64,000 nucleotides of DNA from an uncultured OCS116 cluster bacterium (GTDB lineage: Bacteria > Pseudomonadota > Alphaproteobacteria > Rhizobiales > TMED25): the NCBI GenBank assembly GCA_902633855.1, contig CACPHU010000003.1, positions 1 to 64,000 of the forward strand. Reading direction: 5' to 3'. The position numbers were made by a program, and so were the translations under genes. The notes under the pieces are model-generated. The model saw only the letters and a list, made by a program, of their open reading frames with translations. It had not been told where the DNA came from and did no database searches. This document shows positions 10,861 to 21,320 of this stretch, in pieces; the stretch's first letter is position 1; each line of letters begins with the position of its first letter.

Positions 10861-11598
10861 CTAGTGCATCACCATGCCACCATTAACATGAATTGTCTGT
10901 CCTGTGATGTAGTCAGACATGTGACTTGAGAGGAAAAGGCAGGCCTCGGCGACATCACTGGGTAATCCGAGTTTTGCCATCGGTATTTTTCCAATAATTG
11001 TTTCCTTTTGCTTTTCGTTTAGTGAGTCAATCATATCAGAGTCAATCATACCGGGAGCAACACAATTAACAGTAATCCCCCTTGTTGCTACTTCCATCGC
11101 TAATGATTTTGTAAAACCGACTAAGCCAGATTTTGAAGAAACATAATTTGTTTGACCCGGATTACCAGAAAAACCGACTACCGATGAAATGGAAATAATT
11201 TTTCCTTGCCTCTGTTTAAACATCTGCTTTGTGATATTTTTTGTTAATTTATATACAGATGTTAAATTCATATTAATGACATCGAACCAATCATCATCTT
11301 TCATCCGGATCAATAAATCATCTCTCTTTATGCCTGCATTATTTATAAGAATATCAATTGTTCCAAAATCACCAATTACATCCTCTGAAAGTTTATTTAT
11401 GTTGTTCAGATCAGATAAATCACAAGGATATATTAAATGATCGTTACCCAAATCCGCCTTGAGTGACTTTAATTTATCAATATTCGTTGCAGATAAGGCT
11501 ATTTTTGCTCCCGAAATTGAGAGTTTTTTTGCAATTTCTTTCCCAATACTGCCTGTTGATCCAGTTAATAGAACTGTTTTACCTTTTAACATACTCAT
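10861..11598 (-). CDS. fabG: 3-oxoacyl-ACP reductase FabG
   Basis: SDR fold, TGSTGSIG, NNAGIKRDDLL, YVSSKSG; between acpP and fabD. Confidence 0.93.
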   Translation of the reverse strand: MSMLKGKTVLLTGSTGSIGKEIAKKLSISGAKIALSATNIDKLKSLKADLGNDHLIYPCDLSDLNNINKLSEDVIGDFGTIDILINNAGIKRDDLLIRMKDDDWFDVINMNLTSVYKLTKNITKQMFKQRQGKIISISSVVGFSGNPGQTNYVSSKSGLVGFTKSLAMEVATRGITVNCVAPGMIDSDMIDSLNEKQKETIIGKIPMAKLGLPSDVAEACLFLSSHMSDYITGQTIHVNGGMVMH

Positions 11599-11614
11599 AT
11601 TATATCCCTTGAAT

Positions 11615-12559
11615 TTAAACTAATATAAAACTATCAATTTGATCGGGCACCTCAATGGAGTGTGAGTCCATTGTGCTATCTATTCTTTTTGCGAGCCCCG
11701 TCAAAACCTTTCCTGCACCAATTTCAAATACCTTCTCAATACCATTTTTTTTAGCATATTTGATGGTCTCGACCCACCTAACCCTTCCTGTAACTTGCCT
11801 CACCAATAATTCGGTGATTTTTTTCGCTTGCGTCTCTGGCATTGCATTTACATTTGCTATTATCGGGATAATTGGATCAATAATATTTGACTCACCGAGC
11901 GCTTCATTCATCACGTCTGCCGCCGGCTGCATAAGGCTGCAATGAAATGGCGCGCTTACTGGGAGTTTTAGAGCTTTCTTTGCACCAAAATTAGCAGATA
12001 ACTCAATCGCAGCATCTATCGCCTTAATGTGTCCACTAATGACAACTTGCCCAGGAGCATTATCATTTGCAATATTGCAGACCAGATCAGCCCTTTGATC
12101 ATTAATGTGCTTTATCAATTGCTCTACTTCTTCAATTGAACTGCCAATTAGGGCCGCCATTGCCCCCTGCCCAATTGGAACCGCCTTTTGCATCGAAATG
12201 CCGCGAAGTTTTAACAGCTTCGCAGCTGTTGCTAACTCAAGTGATTTTGTGGCAACCAGCGCAGAATACTCTCCCAACGAGTGGCCCGCGCAATATCCAA
12301 TCTTACTAAAATCAATACCTATTTCATTTTCCAAAACACGAAATATTGCGATGCTGACAGACATAATTGCTGGTTGTGCATTTTCGGTTTTTGTCAATTC
12401 TTCAATATCACCATCCCACATAATTTTTGATAGGCTCTGAGATAATGACTCGTCTACTTCATTAAATACATCCCTAGCAGCTATAAAGTTTTCAGAGAAT
12501 GTTTTTCCCATGCAAATATATTGACTCCCTTGACCAGGAAAAACTAATAAATTTCTCAT
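11615..12559 (-). CDS. fabD: Malonyl-CoA:ACP transacylase
   Basis: FPGQGSQ, GHSLGEYSALVA, APFHCSLM. Confidence 0.95.
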   Translation of the reverse strand: MRNLLVFPGQGSQYICMGKTFSENFIAARDVFNEVDESLSQSLSKIMWDGDIEELTKTENAQPAIMSVSIAIFRVLENEIGIDFSKIGYCAGHSLGEYSALVATKSLELATAAKLLKLRGISMQKAVPIGQGAMAALIGSSIEEVEQLIKHINDQRADLVCNIANDNAPGQVVISGHIKAIDAAIELSANFGAKKALKLPVSAPFHCSLMQPAADVMNEALGESNIIDPIIPIIANVNAMPETQAKKITELLVRQVTGRVRWVETIKYAKKNGIEKVFEIGAGKVLTGLAKRIDSTMDSHSIEVPDQIDSFILV

Positions 12560-12736
12560 TTTAATACCTTTTTTGTTGCAAAATTTATTACTTCAATATA
12601 GTAATCTACTATAATTTTGTTATCAAAATATTGACGCGCTTAATTAAGATTTTAATAATAAATTATTTTATATTGCTTAATATGTTTGATAAACATATAT
12701 ATAGTTATAATTGAATTTTACAGGATTTAATAAAAT

Positions 12737-13081
12737 ATGCCATTATATGAACATGTTTATTTAGCTCGACAAGATATCACAACACAGCAAGTTGAGGCAA
12801 TAAACAGCACCATTGAAGAGTTAATAAAAAAAGATGGCGGTAGTATTGATAAAGTTGAATATTGGGGCTTGCGCCAATTGTCTTATAAAATAAAGAAAAA
12901 CAGGAAAGCGCACTACACACTCATGAATATTAATGCGCCATCCGATACATTAAAAGAACTAGACAGGCAAATAAGCCTAAACGAAAATGTGCTGAGGCAT
13001 TTGACTGTAAAAGTAAATAAATTTGAAGAAACCCCATCAGTTATGATGGACTCCAAATCAAGCGACACAAAAGAAGATTAG
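12737..13081 (+). CDS. rpsF: 30S ribosomal protein bS6
   Basis: MPLYEHVYLARQD.., VEYWGLRQLSYKIKKNRKAHY. Confidence 0.96.
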   Translation: MPLYEHVYLARQDITTQQVEAINSTIEELIKKDGGSIDKVEYWGLRQLSYKIKKNRKAHYTLMNINAPSDTLKELDRQISLNENVLRHLTVKVNKFEETPSVMMDSKSSDTKED

Positions 13082-13084
13082 TAA

Positions 13085-13327
13085 ATGCAGACATCTCAAC
13101 AAACAAAAAAACCATATTTTCGCGGTTCACGCAATTGCCCACTCTCGGAGCCAGACTCACCACCTGTCGATTATAAGAATGTAAAATTACTACAGAAATA
13201 TATTTCCGAACGCGGTAAAATGATACCAAGCAGAATTACATCTGTCTCAGCAAAAAAACAACGAGAGCTGGCGGTGGCAGTAAAGCGTGCAAGGTTTCTT
13301 GGCTTATTGCCATATTTACAAAGATAA
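13085..13327 (+). CDS. rpsR: 30S ribosomal protein bS18
   Basis: [50 protein letters not shown]. Confidence 0.97.
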   Translation: MQTSQQTKKPYFRGSRNCPLSEPDSPPVDYKNVKLLQKYISERGKMIPSRITSVSAKKQRELAVAVKRARFLGLLPYLQR

Positions 13328-13379
13328 ATATTTTTATTGGTTGGGTATAACCCTAACCGCAAACTAGCGGGACAGCGAT

Positions 13380-14309
13380 ATGATAATAAAACAGATATCT
13401 CTCTTATTACTTGCTATCTTGCTGCAAGCATTATTCTTCATCTACCCATTATCAGGTAATTCTGGGTTCTTATTTAATCTGTTTCTGTTTTGCCCCTTAC
13501 CGCTCTATTTTTTGGGAATTCTATTTGGATATAGGTACGTCATATTTGCTTCAATTCCTGCAATGTTAATTATCTATACACATGGTTTTAATATTGCTGT
13601 TTCTTACTCGTTATTCTTTGCGTTACCCTGTGTCTACTTATCGTACTATATTGGACTCAACAAAACATCCAATTCTGACGCAAAAGAAGTGATCTGGTAT
13701 CCACTTTCTCTGATTTTTTCGAAAATAATTATGCTATCTCTAGTTTTGAGCCTAATTGGTATATTATTTTTGGGTACAAATATTGTTGACTATAACGACA
13801 CAATATCAACAATTTACTCTGATGTTTATCAGATTAGACCTGATCTGGAACAAACAATTCAGCTAAATAATATTGCCTTGATGTCAGCGAGTCTGCCGTC
13901 AATACTTGTTGGATTTTGGATATTAATTTTCTTTGTTAACTTATGGATAGCAACAAAAATTACTAGAAAAATAGATAGCAATGTCAGAAGCTGGGATGGT
14001 TTTGATGAAATCAGCTTGCCAAAGCATTTCATTTATCTGCTGACGCTTTTCTTAATATTTGCATTCGCAGCACAGGGTATTATAAAAGTAATGTCTATAA
14101 CAGGGGCGACCGCAATACTTATGGGCTACTCTATAAACGGGTTATCTGTTTTGCATAATGTCACAAAAAACTTTAATTTAAGACCACTAGTGCTAACTAC
14201 ACTATATATTTTGGTCCTACTATTTGTGCCATTTATAATCCCAGTCACGATCTTGGGGATAATGGATTACAAAAATAATTTAAGAAATAAAATTAAATCA
14301 AGGAGATAA
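13380..14309 (+). CDS. DUF2232-like integral membrane protein
   Basis: Multi-TM protein in the conserved rpsR-(membrane protein)-rplI position. Confidence 0.75.
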   Translation: MIIKQISLLLLAILLQALFFIYPLSGNSGFLFNLFLFCPLPLYFLGILFGYRYVIFASIPAMLIIYTHGFNIAVSYSLFFALPCVYLSYYIGLNKTSNSDAKEVIWYPLSLIFSKIIMLSLVLSLIGILFLGTNIVDYNDTISTIYSDVYQIRPDLEQTIQLNNIALMSASLPSILVGFWILIFFVNLWIATKITRKIDSNVRSWDGFDEISLPKHFIYLLTLFLIFAFAAQGIIKVMSITGATAILMGYSINGLSVLHNVTKNFNLRPLVLTTLYILVLLFVPFIIPVTILGIMDYKNNLRNKIKSRR

Positions 14310-14312
14310 AAA

Positions 14313-14981
14313 ATGAAAATAATTTTACTGGAAAAAGTTGAAAAACTCGGATCACTTGGGGATCATGTAGAAGTTAAGAATGGCTATGCACGTAATTATC
14401 TTTTACCAACAGGTAAAGCACTTAGGGCGACTGAAGAAAATATTAAGTATTTTGAGGAAAAAGCGTCCGATTTAAAAAAGAAGAATGATAAGGACGTAAA
14501 AGAAGCAAATAAATTCCTCGATAAGATTACAGGAAAAACTTTTATTGTGATAAGGCAAGCTGGAGAAAATGGTCAGCTCTTTGGTTCAGTGACAACGCGA
14601 GATATTGCCAACCTTCTAAAGGATAATGGTATTGATCAAATCAAAAAAAATCAGATATCACTGATTGAGCCAATCAAAACTCTTGGCATTGTCGACGTTA
14701 AAGTTAATTTACATGCCGAGGTATCAACAACAATAAAAATTAATATAGCGAGAACCGAAGAAGAAGCCGAGCTGCAGGAGAGAGGTAAGGTTGTATCCTT
14801 GGATGACAGTCAATCAGATGAAGATGCTGTTATGGATGTTTTCGATGAGGGTGTCGAAGCCGAACTCAGTGAAGAAGCCACTAATGAAGCCAATGATGAA
14901 AGCATAGAGGTTAATGATGACGAAAAAATCGATGGTGCTGATACGGCAGATGAAGAAAAAGAAGATGAGGAAAAAGAATAA
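14313..14981 (+). CDS. rplI: 50S ribosomal protein bL9 with extended acidic C-terminal tail
   Basis: MKIILLEKVEKLGSLGDHVEVKNGYARNYLLPTGKA N-terminus; ~70 residues of Asp/Glu-rich tail. Confidence 0.95.
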   Translation: MKIILLEKVEKLGSLGDHVEVKNGYARNYLLPTGKALRATEENIKYFEEKASDLKKKNDKDVKEANKFLDKITGKTFIVIRQAGENGQLFGSVTTRDIANLLKDNGIDQIKKNQISLIEPIKTLGIVDVKVNLHAEVSTTIKINIARTEEEAELQERGKVVSLDDSQSDEDAVMDVFDEGVEAELSEEATNEANDESIEVNDDEKIDGADTADEEKEDEEKE

Positions 14982-15120
14982 ATACCTCAGTCAAGATATT
15001 TTTTGAAAATTACAAATTAATGAATATTAGATGTGGATTATTTTGAATAAATTTAAAAATAATTCTTACTAACATTGCTTCTTATATATGCTTATTTTAA
15101 TTAAGAGTATAAATTTTAGT

Positions 15121-16608
15121 ATGACGTCAATAATTCAAAATATAGCCAGCAATTCAGAAGATGATTACAGACAGCTGCCTCATAATTTAGACGCAGAGCA
15201 GCAATTACTCGGTGCATTATTAGTCAATAATGACTTATTTGATAAAATATCTAGTTATTTAAAGATTGAACATTTTTTTGAACATATACACGGAGTAATT
15301 TTCGATAATATATCAAAGCTTATTTTATCAAATAAACTTGCATCACCAATCACACTAAAAACACAAATTGATAACGATGAGAGATTTGAGGAGATTGAAG
15401 GTAGCAAATATTTGATTAAATTAGCAGCTGAGTCCTCCTCGATCATAAATATTGAAGAATACGCACAAATCATTCGTCATCTATATACATGGAGGAAGCT
15501 TATTGATTTAGGAAATGATGTGGTTAATGTATCCTATTCACCACCTGCAGATATGACACCATTTGATCACCTTGAATATATTGAGCAAAAATTATATTCA
15601 CTTGCTGAGGATGAAAAATATGGAAATGATTTTAAAAATTTTTCAACTGCATTGACAGAGGCAATTGACACTGCAGCAAGCGCCTATCATAAAGATGGCC
15701 AGGTCTCTGGGCTATCAAGCGGTTTTAGAGATCTTGATAAGGTTCTTGGTGGTCTTCAATCTTCCGACCTTCTGATCATTGCTGGTAGACCGTCAATGGG
15801 TAAAACAGCTTTTGCTACAAACATTGCCTTTCATATTGCTAATGCTTTTAATATTGGAGACAATGATACTGAGAAAAAGCAGAGTCAAGGCGCAGTTGTG
15901 GGTTTTTTCTCACTAGAAATGTCATCATCACAACTTGCAACAAGAATAATATCTGAACAAACATCTGTATCCTCAGACAAAATTCGTAAGGGTCAAATAT
16001 CAAACATTGAATACGATAGATTAATTGATGTCGCCCGAAAACTTCAGGATATTCCCCTATTTATCGATGAAACAGGTGGGATTAGCATAGGACAATTAAT
16101 TGCCAGAGCACGTAAATTAAAGAGGCAAAATAATTTAGGTATTCTAGTAATAGATTACCTTCAACTACTGACATCCAGCAACAGAAGGTATAATGAGAAT
16201 AGGGTGCAGGAATTGTCTGAGATTACGCAAAGTTTGAAAGCCCTAGCTAAGGAGTTAAATATCCCAATAATAGCGCTATCCCAACTTTCAAGACAAGTAG
16301 AAAATAGAGATGATAAAAAACCGCAATTATCCGATTTGAGAGAGTCCGGTTCCATAGAACAAGATGCTGATGTAGTAATGTTTTTATACAGAGAAGAATA
16401 TTATCTTGAGAAAAAACAGCCGAGAGAGGGAACCGAGGAATATATACAGTGGCAAGAAAGTATGGAAGAAGTACATCAAAAGGCCCAAGTAATTATTGGA
16501 AAGAATAGACACGGATCAACGCCAGTAATCGAAATGTATTTTGATGGCTCCGTAACCCGCTTTAGTGATTATACGTCAGATGATAGGCTTCCTGAACGAT
16601 TTGAGTAG
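15121..16608 (+). CDS. dnaB: Replicative DNA helicase DnaB
   Basis: PHNLDAEQQLLGALL, LLIIAGRPSMGKTAFA, VIDYLQLL, LSQLSRQVE; start chosen at the internal Met (ORF track starts 15088). Confidence 0.95.
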   Translation: MTSIIQNIASNSEDDYRQLPHNLDAEQQLLGALLVNNDLFDKISSYLKIEHFFEHIHGVIFDNISKLILSNKLASPITLKTQIDNDERFEEIEGSKYLIKLAAESSSIINIEEYAQIIRHLYTWRKLIDLGNDVVNVSYSPPADMTPFDHLEYIEQKLYSLAEDEKYGNDFKNFSTALTEAIDTAASAYHKDGQVSGLSSGFRDLDKVLGGLQSSDLLIIAGRPSMGKTAFATNIAFHIANAFNIGDNDTEKKQSQGAVVGFFSLEMSSSQLATRIISEQTSVSSDKIRKGQISNIEYDRLIDVARKLQDIPLFIDETGGISIGQLIARARKLKRQNNLGILVIDYLQLLTSSNRRYNENRVQELSEITQSLKALAKELNIPIIALSQLSRQVENRDDKKPQLSDLRESGSIEQDADVVMFLYREEYYLEKKQPREGTEEYIQWQESMEEVHQKAQVIIGKNRHGSTPVIEMYFDGSVTRFSDYTSDDRLPERFE

Positions 16609-16638
16609 ATTTGACTTATCGAAGGTAAAAAATGAAAA

Positions 16639-17745
16639 ATGAATGATAACGCGCAAAATATGTTATCTGCATTTATGAATGTAAACCTTGCTTCCATATC
16701 TCATAACTATCATAAAATCAGTACATATGTTGAGCCATCTATTTGCGCTGCCACGGTGAAGGCCGATGCGTACGGTTTGGGTCTAGAGGAAGTTGCAATT
16801 ACCCTTCAAAATTCAGGATGCAAATATTTTTTCGTATCAGATTTATATGAAGCAATTAGACTCAGAAATATTATTGGTTCAAATGATAATGTCATTTATG
16901 CGCTTAATGGATTAAAGCCCACAATGACAAAAGAATATATTTCGCATAAGATTACACCGGTCATTGGAAGCATGACCGAGCTTGAGGAATATAGGGCCAA
17001 TACTGATGAATACACAGAACATCACATTGCCCTTCATTTTGATACAGGATTCTCAAGGCTTGGTTTTGAGGGGAATGAAATTAGTAAATTATCAATCAAT
17101 AGATTAAATGTTGACCTCATAATGTCACATCTTTCAACAGCCGAAGATCCACAATCAAGCCTATCTGAGAATCAACTTGATCAGTTTTTAAAAGCAACCA
17201 ATGGATTTGTTGGGATAAAAAAAACTATTGCAAACTCAGCTGCAATTTTTAGAGGTAAATCTTTTTTACTTGATATGGTTAGACCGGGATTTTGCCTGTA
17301 TTGTGGCCACAATGAAAATGGAGTCTTAGGTAGGTTAGAGCCTGCAATTGAATTATATGCTCCAATTATTCAAATAAAAGATATAAAAGCTGGCTCAACA
17401 ATAGGATATGGAGCTACGTATAAAGCTATCAAAGATATTAGAATCGCACTCGTAGAATTTGGCTACGCTGATGGTCTGCCATGGTCTCTGAAATCGACGA
17501 ATCATCAATCTGGCGGACAGTTCTATTTTGACAATGCTCCAACACCAATATTGGGCAGAGTTTCCATGGATATTGTTGCAATTGATGTAACAGGGATAAA
17601 AAACGATATAAAAAGAGGTGATTTTGTAGAAATAATTGGATCAAATCAAAATATTGATACCTTAGCTAAAAATGCTGGTACAATAAGCTACGAAATACTG
17701 ACAAGATTAAACTCAAGAGTCAAAAAGCACTATAAATATGTATAA
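16639..17745 (+). CDS. alr: Alanine racemase
   Basis: AATVKADAYGLG PLP-lysine motif; RVSMDIVAIDVT. Confidence 0.93.
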   Translation: MNDNAQNMLSAFMNVNLASISHNYHKISTYVEPSICAATVKADAYGLGLEEVAITLQNSGCKYFFVSDLYEAIRLRNIIGSNDNVIYALNGLKPTMTKEYISHKITPVIGSMTELEEYRANTDEYTEHHIALHFDTGFSRLGFEGNEISKLSINRLNVDLIMSHLSTAEDPQSSLSENQLDQFLKATNGFVGIKKTIANSAAIFRGKSFLLDMVRPGFCLYCGHNENGVLGRLEPAIELYAPIIQIKDIKAGSTIGYGATYKAIKDIRIALVEFGYADGLPWSLKSTNHQSGGQFYFDNAPTPILGRVSMDIVAIDVTGIKNDIKRGDFVEIIGSNQNIDTLAKNAGTISYEILTRLNSRVKKHYKYV

Positions 17746-18526
17746 ATATATTTATATTATCCCAGAAGCAATAGGTAAGTCTGTTCTAAGGATGTGCGCA
17801 AGTATTGGTAGTATTGCAATTTTCTTTTATGACTTCGTTATATGCCTATTTACGCCACCTATTTATATTAAATCATTATTAATTCAATTAGTTAGAATTG
17901 GTTATAATTCTCTTCCAGTAATTGGGCTTACAGCTTTTTTCACTGGCGGCGTATTAGCATTACAAATATATGTAGGGGGCTCAAGATTTAATGCCGAAAA
18001 TATTGTTGCATCAATTGTCGCGCTAGGAATTACCAGAGAATTAGGTCCTGTAATCGCCGGATTAATGCTAGCAGGAAGAGTTTCAGCTTCAATTTCAGCA
18101 GAAATTGCGACAATGAGAGTAACAGAGCAAATTGATGCACTCATTACACTATCAACAAATCCAATGAAATATCTAGTTGTTCCAAGGGTGCTAGCGGCCG
18201 TTATAAGTCTGCCAATCTTGGTAATTATCGCTGACATAATCGGGATAATGGGTGGGTTTGTTGTCGGAACAAAAACTCTTGGATTTATTGAACAAAGCTA
18301 CATAAAAAATACACTAGATATTATCGAGCTCCGCGATGTCCTGTCGGGGCTGGTTAAAGCTGCCGTATTTGGTTTCATTGTTGCCTTTATGGGCTGCTAT
18401 CACGGATATAATTCAACCGGAGGCGCACAGGGTGTTGGTAGATCGACAACATTAGCAGTTGTTTCTGCGTCAATTTTGATACTAGCGTCAAACTATATCT
18501 TAACATCACTAGTATTTACAAATTAG
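17738..18526 (+). CDS. mlaE: MlaE-type ABC transporter permease
   Basis: GLTAFFTGGVLALQIY, ITRELGPVIAGLMLAGRVSASISAEIATMRVTEQIDAL. Confidence 0.9.
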   Translation: MYKYIYIIPEAIGKSVLRMCASIGSIAIFFYDFVICLFTPPIYIKSLLIQLVRIGYNSLPVIGLTAFFTGGVLALQIYVGGSRFNAENIVASIVALGITRELGPVIAGLMLAGRVSASISAEIATMRVTEQIDALITLSTNPMKYLVVPRVLAAVISLPILVIIADIIGIMGGFVVGTKTLGFIEQSYIKNTLDIIELRDVLSGLVKAAVFGFIVAFMGCYHGYNSTGGAQGVGRSTTLAVVSASILILASNYILTSLVFTN

Positions 18527-18531
18527 ATAAA

Positions 18532-19293
18532 ATGGATCACATACTAAAAATAAATGAGTTATCAAAGTCATTCGGTGATAAATCTGTGTTGGATAATCTA
18601 TCTATCAATATTGAACGAAATAAATCGCAGGTAATTATCGGTGGCTCAGGTACTGGAAAATCTGTGCTATTAAAATGTATTTTGGGCCTTATAGAGCCCG
18701 ATAGCGGCGAAATATTCTTTAATCAACAAATCCTTAACAAAAAAAAACGGGCCGACATAGATTTTCATAGTAAGATTGGTATGCTGTTCCAAGGGGCTGC
18801 ATTATTCGATAGCTTGAATGTGCAAGAAAATATTACTTTTGGGATAAAGAAACTTGAGAGTAACCTTGGTGATTTGACAGAGATAGCCGTTGATAAATTG
18901 AAAAAAGTTGGCTTAAACTCATCCGTTTTATATTTTTATCCATCTGAACTATCGGGTGGGATGCAAAAGAGAGTTGCGCTCGCAAGAGCAATTGCACGAA
19001 ATCCTGAACTCCTTTTTTTTGATGAACCAACAACTGGGCTTGATCCAATTATGGCTGATGTTATCAATAATTTAATTAATGAGGTTATCGAAGAGGTAGG
19101 TGCTACAGCAATCACAATTACTCACGACATGGAAAGTGCTAAAAAAATAGCTGATAAAATATCAATGCTCTATAAGGGCGCTGTGATATGGACGGGAGAT
19201 GCAATGGATATCAACAGCTCCAACAATCCTTATGTTGATCAATTTATTAAGGGCAGCTCTGACGGACCAATAAAAATTAACCCGAATGACTAA
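18532..19293 (+). CDS. mlaF: MlaF-type ABC transporter ATP-binding protein
   Basis: GGSGTGKSVLLKCILGL, LSGGMQKRVALARA, LFFDEPTTGLDPI. Confidence 0.9.
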   Translation: MDHILKINELSKSFGDKSVLDNLSINIERNKSQVIIGGSGTGKSVLLKCILGLIEPDSGEIFFNQQILNKKKRADIDFHSKIGMLFQGAALFDSLNVQENITFGIKKLESNLGDLTEIAVDKLKKVGLNSSVLYFYPSELSGGMQKRVALARAIARNPELLFFDEPTTGLDPIMADVINNLINEVIEEVGATAITITHDMESAKKIADKISMLYKGAVIWTGDAMDINSSNNPYVDQFIKGSSDGPIKINPND

Positions 19294-19296
19294 ACA

Positions 19297-19866
19297 ATGA
19301 CTGACGCGATTTCTTTTTTTGATACAATACTTCTACTTTTATTATTCCTATCATCATTTTTTGCAATGTTAAGGGGTTTTACAAGAGAAACGCTCTCTAT
19401 ACTATCATGGTTTATTGCAGCAATGGCTTCGTTTATTGCCTACACAAATGACCAATCTCGCTCTTTTGCAAGCGGTATATTGCAGCCTGATTGGCTTGCT
19501 TATTCCTTACTTGTAGGTATTGTTTTTGTTGTAGCACTTATTGTTAGCGCGTTCATTTCATCTAAAATATCCAAGCTTGTGCTGAAAAGTAATATTGGTA
19601 TCTTAGATAGGATATTTGGAATTTGCTTTGGCTTCATCAGGGGATATTTAATTATAATGCTTCTATTTATTGGCATGACTTGGTTATTTGAACCAAATGA
19701 GCCTGACTGGTTAAATAAATCAATTTTTTATGATCATCTCGAATCAGGAAAAGTAAAGATTTACGGCTATCTGCCTGAGAACCCCGGTGAAATAATGGAT
19801 AATATAAATTTTGAAAATCTAGAAGAAAAACTTAATCTTAACAACATAGAAGTGCCGACAAATTAG
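19297..19866 (+). CDS. cvpA: CvpA family membrane protein
   Basis: Four-TM CvpA pattern (RGFTRETLSILSWF); immediately upstream of purF. Confidence 0.85.
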   Translation: MTDAISFFDTILLLLLFLSSFFAMLRGFTRETLSILSWFIAAMASFIAYTNDQSRSFASGILQPDWLAYSLLVGIVFVVALIVSAFISSKISKLVLKSNIGILDRIFGICFGFIRGYLIIMLLFIGMTWLFEPNEPDWLNKSIFYDHLESGKVKIYGYLPENPGEIMDNINFENLEEKLNLNNIEVPTN

Positions 19867-19868
19867 AT

Positions 19869-21314
19869 ATGAATAATAACTTAGTAGATGATCGTTTAAG
19901 AGAAGAGTGTGGAGTTTTTGGAGTGCTTGGGCATACTGACTCAGCTCAATTGACGGTCCTGGGGTTGCACGCGTTGCAGCATCGAGGGCAAGAAGCTGTT
20001 GGAATTGTGACTTTTGATGGAACTAAATTTCAATCCGAAAAAAGACTTGGTCTTGTTGGAGATAACTTTACAAAGCAACCTATTATTGAAAAATTATCTG
20101 GTATTTCGGCTATTGGCCACGTTAGATACTCAACACGAGGGGAAACAATCTTGAGGAATGTTCAACCGCTTTACGCAGACCTTGACACGGGTGGATTCAC
20201 TGTTGGTCACAATGGTAATCTTACCAACACTCTACTGCTACGAGAGAAACTTGTTTCAAGCGGGGCGATTTTCCAATCCACCTCAGATACGGAGGTCATA
20301 CTGCATTTAGTGGCAAAAAGCAAGAAACTAAAATTTATTGATAAATTTATTGACGCCATTGGTTATTTAGAGGGGGCCTATGCTCTCGTGGCATTGACTA
20401 ATAAAAAGTTGATTGGCGCAAGAGACCCACTTGGAATTAGACCCTTGGTTCTTGGAAAACTTGATAAATCTTATATTTTAGCATCTGAAACATGTGCGCT
20501 GGATATTATTGGCGCTGAGTTTATTAGAGAAGTAGAAAATGGTGAAATTATAGTTATTACTGATGATGGAATAGAGAGCCACTATCCTTTTCCAAAGCAA
20601 AGTCCTAGACCTTGCATATTTGAATATATTTATTTTGCGATGCCTCACAGCGTAATTGGTGGTAGGAGTGTATACGAAATACGAAAACAACTTGGATACG
20701 AGCTTTCAAAAGAAGACAATGTAAAAGCTGAAATTGTTGTTCCAGTTCCAGACTCTGGCGTTCCCGCGGCACTTGGATATTCAGAAGGATCAAAAATTAA
20801 TTTTGATTATGGATTAATTCGTAATCATTATGTTGGCAGGACATTTATAGAACCAACTCAAAATATTAGACAATTTGGAGTAAGACTAAAACATTCGGCT
20901 AACGTGCAAATGGTTAAAAATAAAAGTGTAGTACTCCTAGATGATAGCTTAGTTAGAGGCACAACCTCCGTAAAAATAGTGAGAATGCTCTTTGAGTCGG
21001 GCGCGAAAGAGGTGCATTTAAGAATTGCATCACCACCCATAAAATACAGCGACTACTATGGAATTGATACCCCAGAAAAAGATAGCTTGCTCGCAGCAAA
21101 GCACAATATGGATGAGATGAGAGACTATATTGGTTGCACATCACTAAAATTTTTATCAATTGGGGGTTTATATAGGGCATTAGGATACAGCGAAAGAAAC
21201 AACGAAATGCCACAATTTACAGATCATTGCTTTACCGGTGACTACCCAACCAAATTGAGTGATATTGAACAGATCCCAGATCACACAAGCCAACTATCAC
21301 TCTTAGAGGAATAA
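19869..21314 (+). CDS. purF: Amidophosphoribosyltransferase
   Basis: ECGVFGVLGH..LHALQHRGQEAVGIV; VVLLDDSLVRGTTS PRPP motif. Confidence 0.96.
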   Translation: MNNNLVDDRLREECGVFGVLGHTDSAQLTVLGLHALQHRGQEAVGIVTFDGTKFQSEKRLGLVGDNFTKQPIIEKLSGISAIGHVRYSTRGETILRNVQPLYADLDTGGFTVGHNGNLTNTLLLREKLVSSGAIFQSTSDTEVILHLVAKSKKLKFIDKFIDAIGYLEGAYALVALTNKKLIGARDPLGIRPLVLGKLDKSYILASETCALDIIGAEFIREVENGEIIVITDDGIESHYPFPKQSPRPCIFEYIYFAMPHSVIGGRSVYEIRKQLGYELSKEDNVKAEIVVPVPDSGVPAALGYSEGSKINFDYGLIRNHYVGRTFIEPTQNIRQFGVRLKHSANVQMVKNKSVVLLDDSLVRGTTSVKIVRMLFESGAKEVHLRIASPPIKYSDYYGIDTPEKDSLLAAKHNMDEMRDYIGCTSLKFLSIGGLYRALGYSERNNEMPQFTDHCFTGDYPTKLSDIEQIPDHTSQLSLLEE

Positions 21315-21320
21315 ATTAAG

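Noticed and set aside
9317-12440. Plus-strand ORFs over the fab cluster (e.g. 9317-9580, 11655-11945, 12105-12440)
   Set aside because: Shadow ORFs opposite fabF/fabG/fabD with no independent coding evidence.
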